From: an uncultured bacterium
GTDB lineage: Bacteria; Bacillota; Clostridia; Lachnospirales; Lachnospiraceae
Assembly: GCA_905214675.1 (NCBI GenBank)
Contig: CAJMMS010000042.1
Coordinates: forward strand, 1 to 14,386
Length of the DNA stretch: 14,386 nt
Direction: 5' to 3'
Part shown: piece after piece, positions 1 to 6,771 of the stretch
How positions within the stretch are numbered: position 1 is the stretch's first letter
Layout: the number at the start of each line of letters is the position of its first letter
The notes under the pieces: model-generated
The model's database searches: none
What the model saw: only the letters and a program-made list of their open reading frames with translations
What the model was told of the DNA's origin: nothing
Made by a program: the position numbers and the translations under genes

Positions 1-53
1 AGAGCACTTGACTTTTAATCAAGTTGTCCGGGGTTCGAATCCCCGATGTCTCA
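1..53 (+). tRNA. tRNA-Lys (anticodon UUU), 5' end cut by the window
   Basis: Only the 3' part is present. The anticodon stem CTTGA/TCAAG (7-11/19-23) closes the loop CTTTTAA, with anticodon TTT at 14-16, which reads lysine codons. The T arm is CGGGG-TTCGAAT-CCCCG. The 3' acceptor strand ATGTCTC runs to 52, with discriminator A at 53. CCA is not encoded. The missing D arm and 5' acceptor strand lie before position 1. It is probably the last gene of a tRNA unit, because a terminator follows at once. Confidence 0.95.
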
Positions 54-56
54 TTT

Positions 57-87
57 AAAAGATACATTTCCGGATGTATCTTTTTTT
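57..87 (+). terminator. Rho-independent terminator of the tRNA-Lys unit
   Basis: A perfect 7-bp stem GATACAT/ATGTATC (61-67/74-80) with loop TTCCGG is followed by seven T (81-87). The A-run before the stem extends the pairing with the T-run. It ends tRNA transcription and isolates the next gene. Confidence 0.9.
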
Positions 88-140
88 GTTTCACGGAAAT
101 TTTGGGCAAAATAAAACATGCTTCCCTCACAATTTCCTTT

Positions 141-181
141 TATAATGCGCATCTGGAATCACAGAAAAATCCTGGTATAAA
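141..181 (+). promoter_or_regulatory. Candidate promoter region of the sulfotransferase gene
   Basis: Two -10-like boxes are visible: TATAAT at 141-146, and TATAAA at 176-181 preceded by TG in extended -10 spacing. Neither has a convincing -35 box at 16-18 bp. The second would leave a leader of only about 17 nt. I cannot choose between them. Confidence 0.3.
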
Positions 182-204
182 ATAAGAGAGAAAGGAAAGA
201 AGTT

Positions 205-2241
205 ATGCGAACAAAAAAACGATGGATTTTTACAGCAGGAATATGTCTGGCAGTACTGGTGGCGGGGCTTGGCTACTGGAAAAGAATTGGTATCCGCAAT
301 ACCATTTACCGGATGTTAGATCTGCAGATCCCGTTAAAAGGCGATCTTTACGGATATTATGGGACGAAAGTGAAAGTGAACGCCAGCATGGAAGATCTGG
401 TTTCTTTTCAGACAGAAGATAGTACATATGGTGAAAATACAGCCGGTGTTACCAGAGAAGAGAGCCTGGTTGACATGACCGGCCAGATTGATCAGCAGAT
501 TACTGCAGAAGCAGAATCGGGCGCATATTCTTTTGAAGAGCCGGAAGTGATTATGGATCCTTATCAGATGTCACCACTGACCGGTGTGGCTGTTTTTGAA
601 ACGGATCAGGCCTGTCGTGTCAGAGTGACGGTGGAAGGAAAGACAAAAGAAGCAGATGTCAGCGGAATAACTGCAAAGGCAACCAGGCATCGCGTACCGA
701 TCATCGGACTGTATCCGAAAACAGAGAACAAGGTCAGACTCGAACTGCTGGATGACGAAGAGAACGTCATAAAAGAAACGGAACTGGCAGTCCAGACAGA
801 CGGACTTCCGGAAGAGATGGATGATATGGTATCCGTAGTCAGCACTTCGGGGGAATCGGCATATGGACTGACGATTATTTCCGGTCAGAGAACGTATTAT
901 CCGTATGCTTATGATGTGAATGGGGATATCCGCTGGTATCTGAACCGCAAAACAGCCAGCTACGGTATTTTTGAACTTTCGGATGGGACGTTTATCATGC
1001 AGGATAATGATGGTTATGTTCCTTCTGTAACAAAGTCTTTTTCTACGGTCATGTATGAGATGGATTATCTTGGACGGGCAACGCGGATGTATTTTGCACC
1101 AAATGGAACACATCATGAGATCATAGAAAAAGAAGCCGGCGGCAATCTTCTGATTCTGACCGGAACGCTGGAAGATCATGTAGATGATGAAGTGATCGAA
1201 CTGGACCGGGAAACAGGAGAGATTGTAAACAGTCTGAAGATGACAGAATTGTTTGGAAACAGTTATACGCAGGACACCATCGACTGGGCACATCTGAATA
1301 CGGTATCTTATCAGCCGGAAGAAGATACGGTACTGCTCAGTCCGAGAAATCTGAACTCGGCTGTGAAAGTAAACTGGACAACGCATGAGATCGTCTGGAT
1401 CTTAGGTGATCCGAAAATCTGGGAAGGTACAAAATATGAAAAATATGTTCTTACACCGGATGAAGATTTTATGTGGCATTACCGGCAGCATACGGTTTAT
1501 CAGATAGATGCAGATCTGGATGGCAATCCGGATACAGTAGAGATCACCATGTTTGACAACCATACACCGCATGACGGGGATGGAAAGTATTACGATGATG
1601 CGCCGGATTCTTATGTAACGGTTTATTCCGTGGATGAAAAGGAAAAGACGGTATCGCTGCAGAAAAAACTGGCAGTAAAGCGGGCGAATGTTACATCGAA
1701 TACTGTATATGACGCAGAAAGCGGACATATCTTTGGCATGTGCGGAACAACAAAAGAAGATGGAAAAAAACGTGGTATGACGTATGAATTTGATTATGAA
1801 AGCGGGGAACTGCTCAATCAGTATCATATCAATACTACCTTCTACCGGGCAAATGAGATGCATCCGGATTACGAAACGATGTCACTTGCAATGGAAGTGC
1901 CGCAGAATTACATCCGTGGAACTCTGCGGGCGGCAGTAAAGACTACAAAAACACTGGAAGAGCCACAGCAGGTTCTGGAGAATGTGATCGAATTTCGTCA
2001 GATGTCCGGGATTCTGTTTGCAAAGATGCAGAATCGTCAGGTGTCTCAGATTTTGTTTAAAGGAGAAAATGCATCTTATGTGTATGATCTTTCATTCCTG
2101 AAATTAAGAGAAGAACAGTATCTGCAGCATACAGAAAGTATACCGATTCCACTTTGTGGCATGGAAAAAGGAAATTATGAAATTTACTGTGTCTATCAGG
2201 ATCATTATTGTGACACGGCAGCATCTGTTACCATAGATTAA
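205..2241 (+). CDS. Aryl-sulfate sulfotransferase-like protein (ASST family), membrane-anchored
   Basis: The 678-aa product belongs to the arylsulfotransferase family. These extracytoplasmic beta-propeller enzymes move sulfate from one aryl sulfate to another phenol without PAPS. Residues 8-25 form a hydrophobic N-terminal anchor after a basic start. Residues about 110-200 look like the small N-terminal beta domain, and about 215-600 like the propeller. The five active-site positions known from E. coli AssT (H252, H356, N358, R374, H436) have good counterparts: HHEI (303-306), DWAHLN (H363, N365), SPRN (R381), and QHTVYQ (H429, the transiently sulfated histidine), followed by FDNH at 450-453. 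The H-to-R spacing of 18 residues equals that of AssT. The start at 205 has AAAGGAAAG upstream. The gene stands alone, with a terminator on each side and no dsbA/dsbB-type partners as beside E. coli assT. The substrate cannot be read from sequence; phenolic sulfates of the gut are a reasonable guess. Confidence 0.85.
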   Translation: MRTKKRWIFTAGICLAVLVAGLGYWKRIGIRNTIYRMLDLQIPLKGDLYGYYGTKVKVNASMEDLVSFQTEDSTYGENTAGVTREESLVDMTGQIDQQITAEAESGAYSFEEPEVIMDPYQMSPLTGVAVFETDQACRVRVTVEGKTKEADVSGITAKATRHRVPIIGLYPKTENKVRLELLDDEENVIKETELAVQTDGLPEEMDDMVSVVSTSGESAYGLTIISGQRTYYPYAYDVNGDIRWYLNRKTASYGIFELSDGTFIMQDNDGYVPSVTKSFSTVMYEMDYLGRATRMYFAPNGTHHEIIEKEAGGNLLILTGTLEDHVDDEVIELDRETGEIVNSLKMTELFGNSYTQDTIDWAHLNTVSYQPEEDTVLLSPRNLNSAVKVNWTTHEIVWILGDPKIWEGTKYEKYVLTPDEDFMWHYRQHTVYQIDADLDGNPDTVEITMFDNHTPHDGDGKYYDDAPDSYVTVYSVDEKEKTVSLQKKLAVKRANVTSNTVYDAESGHIFGMCGTTKEDGKKRGMTYEFDYESGELLNQYHINTTFYRANEMHPDYETMSLAMEVPQNYIRGTLRAAVKTTKTLEEPQQVLENVIEFRQMSGILFAKMQNRQVSQILFKGENASYVYDLSFLKLREEQYLQHTESIPIPLCGMEKGNYEIYCVYQDHYCDTAASVTID

Positions 2242-2246
2242 AAGAG

Positions 2247-2274
2247 AGCATCGATGAAAGTCGGTGCTTTTCTC
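2247..2274 (+). terminator. Likely terminator after the sulfotransferase gene
   Basis: An 8-bp stem AGCATCGA/TCGGTGCT (2247-2254/2261-2268, one G-U pair) with loop TGAAAG is followed by TTTTCTC. It starts 6 nt after the stop codon. The U-tract is short and interrupted, so it may be leaky. Confidence 0.6.
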
Positions 2275-2319
2275 ATTTACAGGGAATTGTTTTCCTGTAA
2301 ATCAAAACTAATGAGAAAA
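2268..2319 (+). repeat. Nested inverted repeat in the intergenic region
   Basis: ATTTACAGG (2275-2283) is the exact reverse complement of CCTGTAAAT (2294-2302) around a 10-nt loop. TTTTCTCATT (2268-2277) is the exact reverse complement of AATGAGAAAA (2310-2319). The outer and inner arms share ATT. There is no T-run after it on the + strand. Read on the - strand, the outer arm ends in TTTTCTC-like sequence. Its function is unknown: an RNA fold at the end of the upstream message or a protein site are both possible. Confidence 0.5.
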
Positions 2320-2343
2320 AACAATGAATAAGCAGGAAAGAGA

Positions 2344-2372
2344 TTGACATTAAAAAGCAGTAATGCTAGGAT
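2344..2372 (+). promoter_or_regulatory. Promoter of the ApbE/FMN/iron-sulfur operon
   Basis: A consensus -35 TTGACA (2344-2349) lies 17 bp before TAGGAT (2367-2372). TG at 2364-2365 makes an extended -10, which would compensate for the weaker hexamer. The start is predicted near 2379, directly at the palindrome at 2380-2395. Confidence 0.75.
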
Positions 2373-2379
2373 AACGAAC

Positions 2380-2395
2380 GTTAGAAAATCCTAAC
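2380..2395 (+). promoter_or_regulatory. Palindromic operator candidate, copy 1
   Basis: The site is GTTAG-AAAATC-CTAAC, a perfect inverted repeat with 5-bp arms and 6-bp spacing, placed about +1 to +17 of the predicted transcript. A near copy (14 of 16 bases identical) lies at 6661-6676. Placement over the start site suggests repression by a dimeric protein. The half-site TTAG resembles those of DtxR/IdeR boxes, but the 6-bp spacing does not, so the regulator is not identified. No regulator gene lies nearby. Confidence 0.6.
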
Positions 2396-2438
2396 ATAAC
2401 TTTGCTTTAACAAACAAAGGAAAGGTCAGGGTAAAATA

Positions 2439-3506
2439 ATGAAGAAGAACATCATGGAAGGTTTCATATTGTGCCTGTGTCTGCTGATGCTGGCTGGATG
2501 CCAGAAAGAGACAGCGCAAAATACAGATATACAAACGACAGAGGATCTGCAGCAGGTCGCAAGTCAGGATATTTTTGCAATGGATACTTATATGACGGTG
2601 ACGGCATATGGAGAAGGAGCTTCCGGAGCCGTTTCGGATGCAGTTGCTGAGATTGAACGCCTGGATGCATTGTTATCCACAGGGGATGAAAACAGCGAAA
2701 TCTATCAGATCAATCAGAATGGCGGCGGAAGCATATCGGAGGATACGTCCTATCTTCTGGAGCGGGCACTGGAAATCTGGAAAAGTACGGATGGATGTTT
2801 TGAGATCGGGATTTATCCGCTGATGCAGGCATGGGGATTTACAGATGGCAATTATAAAGTCCCGGATGAGACAACTCTTAAGAAACTTCTGCCTCTGGCA
2901 GATTCCTCAAAGATTACTTTTGATGAGAAGGATCGTACGGTCACGTTCGTACAGGAAGGGATGGAAATTGATTTTGGCGGAATTGCCAAAGGTTATACAT
3001 CCGGAAGGATCATGGATATTTTCCGCGAACATGGCATCAGCAGTGCGATGGTGAGTCTTGGGGGAAATGTGCAGGTACTTGGCACAAAGACAGATGGTAC
3101 AAAGTGGCGTGTGGCAGTGCAGAATCCAAATGATACCGAAAGTTATCTGGGTGTTCTGGAAACACAGGACCGGGCAGTGATCACATCCGGCGGATATGAG
3201 CGCTATTTTGAACAGGATGGAAAGACTTATCAGCATATCCTGGATCCGAAAACCGGATATCCGGCAGAAAGTGGTCTGACATCTGTGACGATCGTCAGTG
3301 CAGATGGTACACTGGCAGATGGATTGTCTACTTCCCTTTTTGTGATGGGAAAAGAAAAAGCGATTGCGTACTGGAGGGCACATAAAGAAGAGTTTGATGC
3401 AATCCTGGTAGAAGAAGATGGAACGGTATCCGTGACAGAAAACATTGCAGATTCTTTTACACCAGATGAAACGGTGAAAAAACTGGATGTCATTTCAGAG
3501 ATGTAA
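2439..3506 (+). CDS. apbE: ApbE family FAD:protein FMN transferase (lipoprotein)
   Basis: The 355-aa enzyme splits FAD and attaches FMN through a phosphoester to a Thr/Ser of FMN-binding domains outside the membrane. It has a type II signal peptide with lipobox LAGC (Cys21), so it is tethered to the outer face of the membrane. Family landmarks are MDTYMTV near 48, the conserved block IDFGGIAKGY at 177-186, the SLGGN stretch near 204-208, an ILDPKTGYP block near 267-275, and ADGLST with D294 and T298, the positions that hold Mg2+ in this family. Length is normal. AGGG at 2428-2431 is a fair ribosome-binding site. It is the first gene of the operon, 42 nt before the multi-FMN protein that should be its main substrate. 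Confidence 0.95.
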   Translation: MKKNIMEGFILCLCLLMLAGCQKETAQNTDIQTTEDLQQVASQDIFAMDTYMTVTAYGEGASGAVSDAVAEIERLDALLSTGDENSEIYQINQNGGGSISEDTSYLLERALEIWKSTDGCFEIGIYPLMQAWGFTDGNYKVPDETTLKKLLPLADSSKITFDEKDRTVTFVQEGMEIDFGGIAKGYTSGRIMDIFREHGISSAMVSLGGNVQVLGTKTDGTKWRVAVQNPNDTESYLGVLETQDRAVITSGGYERYFEQDGKTYQHILDPKTGYPAESGLTSVTIVSADGTLADGLSTSLFVMGKEKAIAYWRAHKEEFDAILVEEDGTVSVTENIADSFTPDETVKKLDVISEM

Positions 3507-3548
3507 ACAGAATAAAAATGGAATTTAGAAAACTGGAGGAAAAGCAGC

Positions 3549-5216
3549 ATGAACTGGAAAAAAATATCGGCATTTGCACCGATGCTGACAGTTGTGGTAC
3601 TGGCAGCATGTATGGGAAAAACCCTGAAAGGGTATACACCTGCCGTTTATGACGTAAAAGCAGAAGAAATTCCCCTCCAGAGTGAAAATACAGAAACAAC
3701 AGATCAGCAGGAAAAACAATCTAATAAGAAAAAGAAAAAAGAAACGGAGAAAAAAAAGAAAGCCTCCAAGGGAAACTTTGATCTGAAAGACGGAACGTAT
3801 ACCGGAGAGGGACAGGGATTTGGAGGAATAATCAAAGTTTCAGTCGTGATCAAAGACAAGACGATCACATCGATCACAGTGGAAAGCGCAGATGGAGAAG
3901 ATGCAGCGTTTTTTGGAAGAGCCAAAGGTGTGATTGATAAGATTCTTGCAGAACAGAAAACAGATGTAGATGTAGTATCCGGTGCGACGTACAGTTCCAG
4001 GGGTATTATGAGTGCTGTGAAAAATGCGCTGACCGGAGAGAAAGATACCAGTACTCCACCGGCAGCCACAGGCAGTGCATCGGCGGCGTCCGGTAGCGGC
4101 AAGATCAATAAAGTGGAAGAAAATAAGAATCAGACCTACAAAGACGGTACGTATTATGGAAGCGGAACCGGATTTGGCGGAACTGTAAAAGTAAAAGTGG
4201 TCATCAAAAAAGGAAAGATCAGATCGATCCAGATCACACAACATCAGGATGGCAGTACTTATATGCAGAAAGCATCTGCACTGATTGATACGGTGATCAA
4301 AAAACAGAGCACAAACGTTGACAGCGTATCCGGAGCAACGTACAGTTCGGCAGGTCTGGTAGAAGCTATCCGAGATGCCCTGGATCAGGCAAAGACCACA
4401 GAAAAAAAGAAAAAAAAGAAAACGACTTCGAAAAAGAACCAGAATACCGATACGCAGACCGGAAATGCCACACCGCAGACCACCGGAAAGATACCATATA
4501 AAGACGGTATCTATTATGGAACCGGAGAAGGATATCTGGGAAATATCACCGTTGGCGTGGTGATCCAGAACAAAACGATCACATCCATTGTCATCACGGA
4601 AAATGAGGCAGATGATGAAACCTTTCTGAATAAGGCAAAAGCGGTTATTGATAAAGTAGTACAAAAACAGAGCACGGATGTCGATACCGTATCCGGAGCA
4701 ACGTACAGTTCGAAAGGAATTCTCGAAGCCATCACAAATGCACTGGAAAATGCAAAAAAAGCAACGGAAGGAAAAGAAACGGAAAAACCTTCCGAAAGTG
4801 AAAAACCAAAGCCATCTGAGACAGAGAAACCGGCGGAAACCGAGAAGCCATCTGAGACTGAAAGTGAAACACCAAAGGTTTATGCGGATGGAGATTACAC
4901 CGCTTCGGCGATCTGTACATCGGGTGAAGACAGTTTTACAGATTATAACCTGTTTGCGACCGTTACCATTAAAAATGACAAGATCACGGCAATCAGCAAT
5001 ATTTACGGCGATGATAACGACAGTGTCAACAAAATGTATATTGGCTGGGCGGCGAACGGCAGAGGCTCTGCAAAGGGAATTGTATCCCAGATCCTTGAGA
5101 AAAACAGCACGGATGGAATCGACACCGTAACCAGGGCGACCTGTTCGTCAAAAGCACTGATCGAAGCCTGCCAGCAGGCGGTTTCGCAGGCAAAGCTTGC
5201 ACCGCAGAATGAATAA
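3549..5216 (+). CDS. Probable lipoprotein with four FMN-binding domains
   Basis: The 555-aa secreted protein carries four FMN-binding (RnfG/NqrC C-terminal type) domains, at about 80-163, 198-281, 318-401 and 445-549. An N-terminal hydrophobic segment ends in LAAC (Cys21), a good lipobox. The flavinylation motif SGATYSS occurs three times, with acceptor threonines T147, T264 and T385. The fourth domain has RATCSS with T531. Linkers are Lys-rich (about 58-77 and 285-300), Ala/Ser/Gly-rich (about 170-195), or a Pro-Ser-Glu-Thr-Lys repeat (about 407-441), as expected for flexible, wall-spanning tethers. FMN would be attached by the upstream ApbE. Together with the downstream single-domain protein and the NapH-like protein it probably carries electrons from the membrane outward, comparable to PplA (two FMN sites) of Listeria. 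The start at 3549 follows a GGAGGAAAAG site. Confidence 0.9.
   Translation: MNWKKISAFAPMLTVVVLAACMGKTLKGYTPAVYDVKAEEIPLQSENTETTDQQEKQSNKKKKKETEKKKKASKGNFDLKDGTYTGEGQGFGGIIKVSVVIKDKTITSITVESADGEDAAFFGRAKGVIDKILAEQKTDVDVVSGATYSSRGIMSAVKNALTGEKDTSTPPAATGSASAASGSGKINKVEENKNQTYKDGTYYGSGTGFGGTVKVKVVIKKGKIRSIQITQHQDGSTYMQKASALIDTVIKKQSTNVDSVSGATYSSAGLVEAIRDALDQAKTTEKKKKKKTTSKKNQNTDTQTGNATPQTTGKIPYKDGIYYGTGEGYLGNITVGVVIQNKTITSIVITENEADDETFLNKAKAVIDKVVQKQSTDVDTVSGATYSSKGILEAITNALENAKKATEGKETEKPSESEKPKPSETEKPAETEKPSETESETPKVYADGDYTASAICTSGEDSFTDYNLFATVTIKNDKITAISNIYGDDNDSVNKMYIGWAANGRGSAKGIVSQILEKNSTDGIDTVTRATCSSKALIEACQQAVSQAKLAPQNE
3786..5195 (+). repeat. Four in-frame FMN-binding modules
   Basis: The modules begin near 3786, 4140, 4500 and 4881, each opening with a K/A-D-G-x-Y type start. 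Modules 2 and 3 share an identical 24-bp stretch over their flavinylation motifs (4326-4349 and 4689-4712) and a further shared 13-bp stretch shortly upstream, which points to duplication inside the gene. Module 4 is the most divergent, with extra sequence in its first half and Arg instead of Ser-Gly before Ala-Thr. Confidence 0.8.
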
Positions 5217-5238
5217 AACAGAAAGAAAGGAAAAGCAG

Positions 5239-5736
5239 ATGAAAAAATTCTGGATAAAGATGAGCAGCCTTGTGCTGGTACTGCTTCTTGTCGGCGGCTA
5301 CAACACCGTGCTTGCAATGCGAAACCAGCAGGATGAAATCGCCAGGCTGACAGCAGAACTGGAAGGCAGCAAACAGACAATCGCAGCTTTCAAAGAACAG
5401 CAGGAAAAGAAAACAGAAAACACGGCGGCAGATGCTTCTTCGGATGGCAGTGACTCAGACACAGGCGGTGTCTGGAAGGATGGCACTTACGAAGGGGAAG
5501 GTCAGGGATTTGGCGGTCCGGTCGTTGTGGAAGTGACAGTTAAAGAAGGAAAAATCACCGATATTTCGGTGAAAGAAGCAGAAAAAGAGGACAGTGCCTA
5601 TTTTGGAATGGCAAAAGATATCATAGATGATATCGTAAAAGCACAGTCGACAGATGTCGATACCATCAGCGGGGCAACCTTCAGCTCAACTGGAATCAGG
5701 GAAGCGGTAGCACAGGCACTTAAAAAGGCGGAATAG
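5239..5736 (+). CDS. Membrane-anchored single FMN-binding domain protein
   Basis: The 165-aa protein has one N-terminal membrane segment (about 8-26), a predicted coiled coil rich in Glu/Gln/Ala (about 30-55), an acidic Ser/Asp linker, and one FMN-binding domain (about 76-165). Its motif SGATFSS has T147 as the expected FMN acceptor. It resembles the RnfG/NqrC architecture: anchor plus covalent flavin. It lacks a lipobox. The start was placed at 5239 because AAAGG lies 8 nt before it. An upstream in-frame ATG at 5197 would overlap the previous gene and add a non-hydrophobic leader. The close spacing to the NapH-like gene (3 nt between stop and start) suggests translational coupling and a direct partnership, with this protein taking electrons from the iron-sulfur protein. 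Confidence 0.88.
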   Translation: MKKFWIKMSSLVLVLLLVGGYNTVLAMRNQQDEIARLTAELEGSKQTIAAFKEQQEKKTENTAADASSDGSDSDTGGVWKDGTYEGEGQGFGGPVVVEVTVKEGKITDISVKEAEKEDSAYFGMAKDIIDDIVKAQSTDVDTISGATFSSTGIREAVAQALKKAE

Positions 5737-5739
5737 CGG

Positions 5740-6603
5740 ATGAATAAGAAACTTGATAAGAAAAGGCAAAAACAATTACACAGCTATCTAAGATGCGGGA
5801 TACAGCTTCTGTTCTTTATCCTGGTTTCATCGGCATTTACTGCTGCATTTTCGGGAGTAAAATATATGTTTACACAGATTGGAGCAGGCGAGATGGTCAG
5901 TATGACAAGTTTTCTTACGGCGTTGTGCGTACTGTCTGTCTACACCATCGTGTTTGGCAGATTCTTCTGTGGTTTTGCCTGTGCATTTGGAAGCTTTGGG
6001 GATGCCTTGCATGCGGTATATCTGTGGAGCTGCAGGAAGATTAAGAAAAAGCCGCTTCGTATACCGGAAAAGATCACAAAATATTTCTATATATTAAAAT
6101 ACATAATCTTGATGTGGATTGTTCTGTCGTGCTACACCGGTGTGTATGCAAAAACAAAAGGAACAAGCCCTTGGGAAGTTTTTTCCATGCTTCGTGCAGG
6201 AAACTTCAAACCTGGCGGATATGCTATCGGTATGGTACTGCTGGTCATCCTGATGGTCGGCATGTGTGTGCAGGAACGTTTTTTCTGCCGCTTTTTCTGC
6301 CCGATGGGAGCAGTATTTTCCCTGCTTCCGGCTCTGCCGTTTCTGACGCTGGCAAGAGATCGCGAAAACTGCATCAAAGGATGCAGGGCGTGTACCAGAA
6401 ACTGTCCGGCAGAGCTTGGACTTCCGGAGAGTTCATCCATTGAGACACCGGGAGAATGTTTCCAGTGCCAGAAATGTGTGGATATCTGTCCGAAAGGAAA
6501 CATTCATACCAGAGTGCCGAAACTTCGCGGCAATGAGATCTGGTTTACGGTTTTAAGAGCATTGATTTTGCTTGGATTGCTTTATATATTTCATCTGGCA
6601 TAA
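5740..6603 (+). CDS. NapH-like membrane 4Fe-4S protein
   Basis: The 287-aa protein has about five or six membrane segments (roughly 20-38, 55-72, 117-136, 162-178, 190-204 and 268-286). It has the two paired-cysteine motifs typical of NapH/NosR/RdxA-type proteins: C77-x3-C81 in CGFACAFG and C183-x3-C187 in CRFFCPMG. A ferredoxin-like domain follows, with two 4Fe-4S sites: C211, C215, C218, C222-Pro and C240, C243, C246, C250-Pro. Such proteins pass electrons from quinol or a cytoplasmic donor to extracytoplasmic acceptors. Here the acceptors are likely the FMN proteins encoded just upstream. It is the last gene of the operon and is followed by a terminator-like hairpin. The electron donor (menaquinol, ferredoxin or NADH dehydrogenase) cannot be decided from this sequence. 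Confidence 0.9.
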   Translation: MNKKLDKKRQKQLHSYLRCGIQLLFFILVSSAFTAAFSGVKYMFTQIGAGEMVSMTSFLTALCVLSVYTIVFGRFFCGFACAFGSFGDALHAVYLWSCRKIKKKPLRIPEKITKYFYILKYIILMWIVLSCYTGVYAKTKGTSPWEVFSMLRAGNFKPGGYAIGMVLLVILMVGMCVQERFFCRFFCPMGAVFSLLPALPFLTLARDRENCIKGCRACTRNCPAELGLPESSSIETPGECFQCQKCVDICPKGNIHTRVPKLRGNEIWFTVLRALILLGLLYIFHLA

Positions 6604-6605
6604 CA

Positions 6606-6652
6606 GGAAAGGGAAAATTCCTTTCCGAAGCCGGAAAAACCCAATTTTTTTT
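6606..6652 (+). terminator. Terminator-like hairpins after the redox operon
   Basis: Two alternative stems share sequence: GGAAAGG/CCTTTCC (6606-6612/6620-6626), and TTTCCG/CGGAAA (6622-6627/6632-6637) with loop AAGC. Eight T follow at 6645-6652. The T-run begins 7 nt after the second stem, so efficiency is uncertain. The T-rich tract also abuts the next promoter region. Confidence 0.5.
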
Positions 6653-6660
6653 GATTATTA

Positions 6661-6676
6661 GTTAGCAAATACTAAC
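6661..6676 (+). promoter_or_regulatory. Palindromic operator candidate, copy 2
   Basis: The site is GTTAG-CAAATA-CTAAC, with the same perfect arms and spacing as the site at 2380-2395 and the same AAAT core. It lies 95 bp before the Tp47-like start codon in an AT-rich stretch that must contain the promoter. I could not fix the -35/-10 pair: TTGATT at 6651, TTTAAT at 6678 and TAAGAT at 6683 are candidates with poor spacing. It most likely controls the downstream gene with the same regulator as the redox operon. Confidence 0.6.
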
Positions 6677-6718
6677 TTTTAATAAGATAAACTAATTAAC
6701 ATGATGCCAGGGGAAAAA

Positions 6719-6739
6719 GGTCAAAAGACTTTTTGATCC
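6719..6739 (+). other. Hairpin in the 5' leader of the Tp47-like gene
   Basis: GGTCAAAA (6719-6726) can pair with TTTTGATCC (6731-6739, one bulged T) around loop GACT. It ends 17 nt before the ribosome-binding site GAGGAGG. It has no following U-tract. It may stabilise the mRNA; no known riboswitch was recognised. Confidence 0.35.
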
Positions 6740-6771
6740 AAACATCACTAATATTCGAGGAGGAAATACTC

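Noticed and set aside
2380..2395. Fur box
   Set aside because: The palindrome does not resemble the TGATAAT-type 7-1-7 Fur site.
5197..5238. Upstream ATG for the single-FMN protein
   Set aside because: It overlaps the previous gene, has no good ribosome-binding site, and would add a charged leader before the membrane segment.
6733..6771. Upstream ATA-type start for the Tp47-like protein
   Set aside because: No ribosome-binding site there; GAGGAGG lies just before ATG 6772, and a normal signal peptide starts there.
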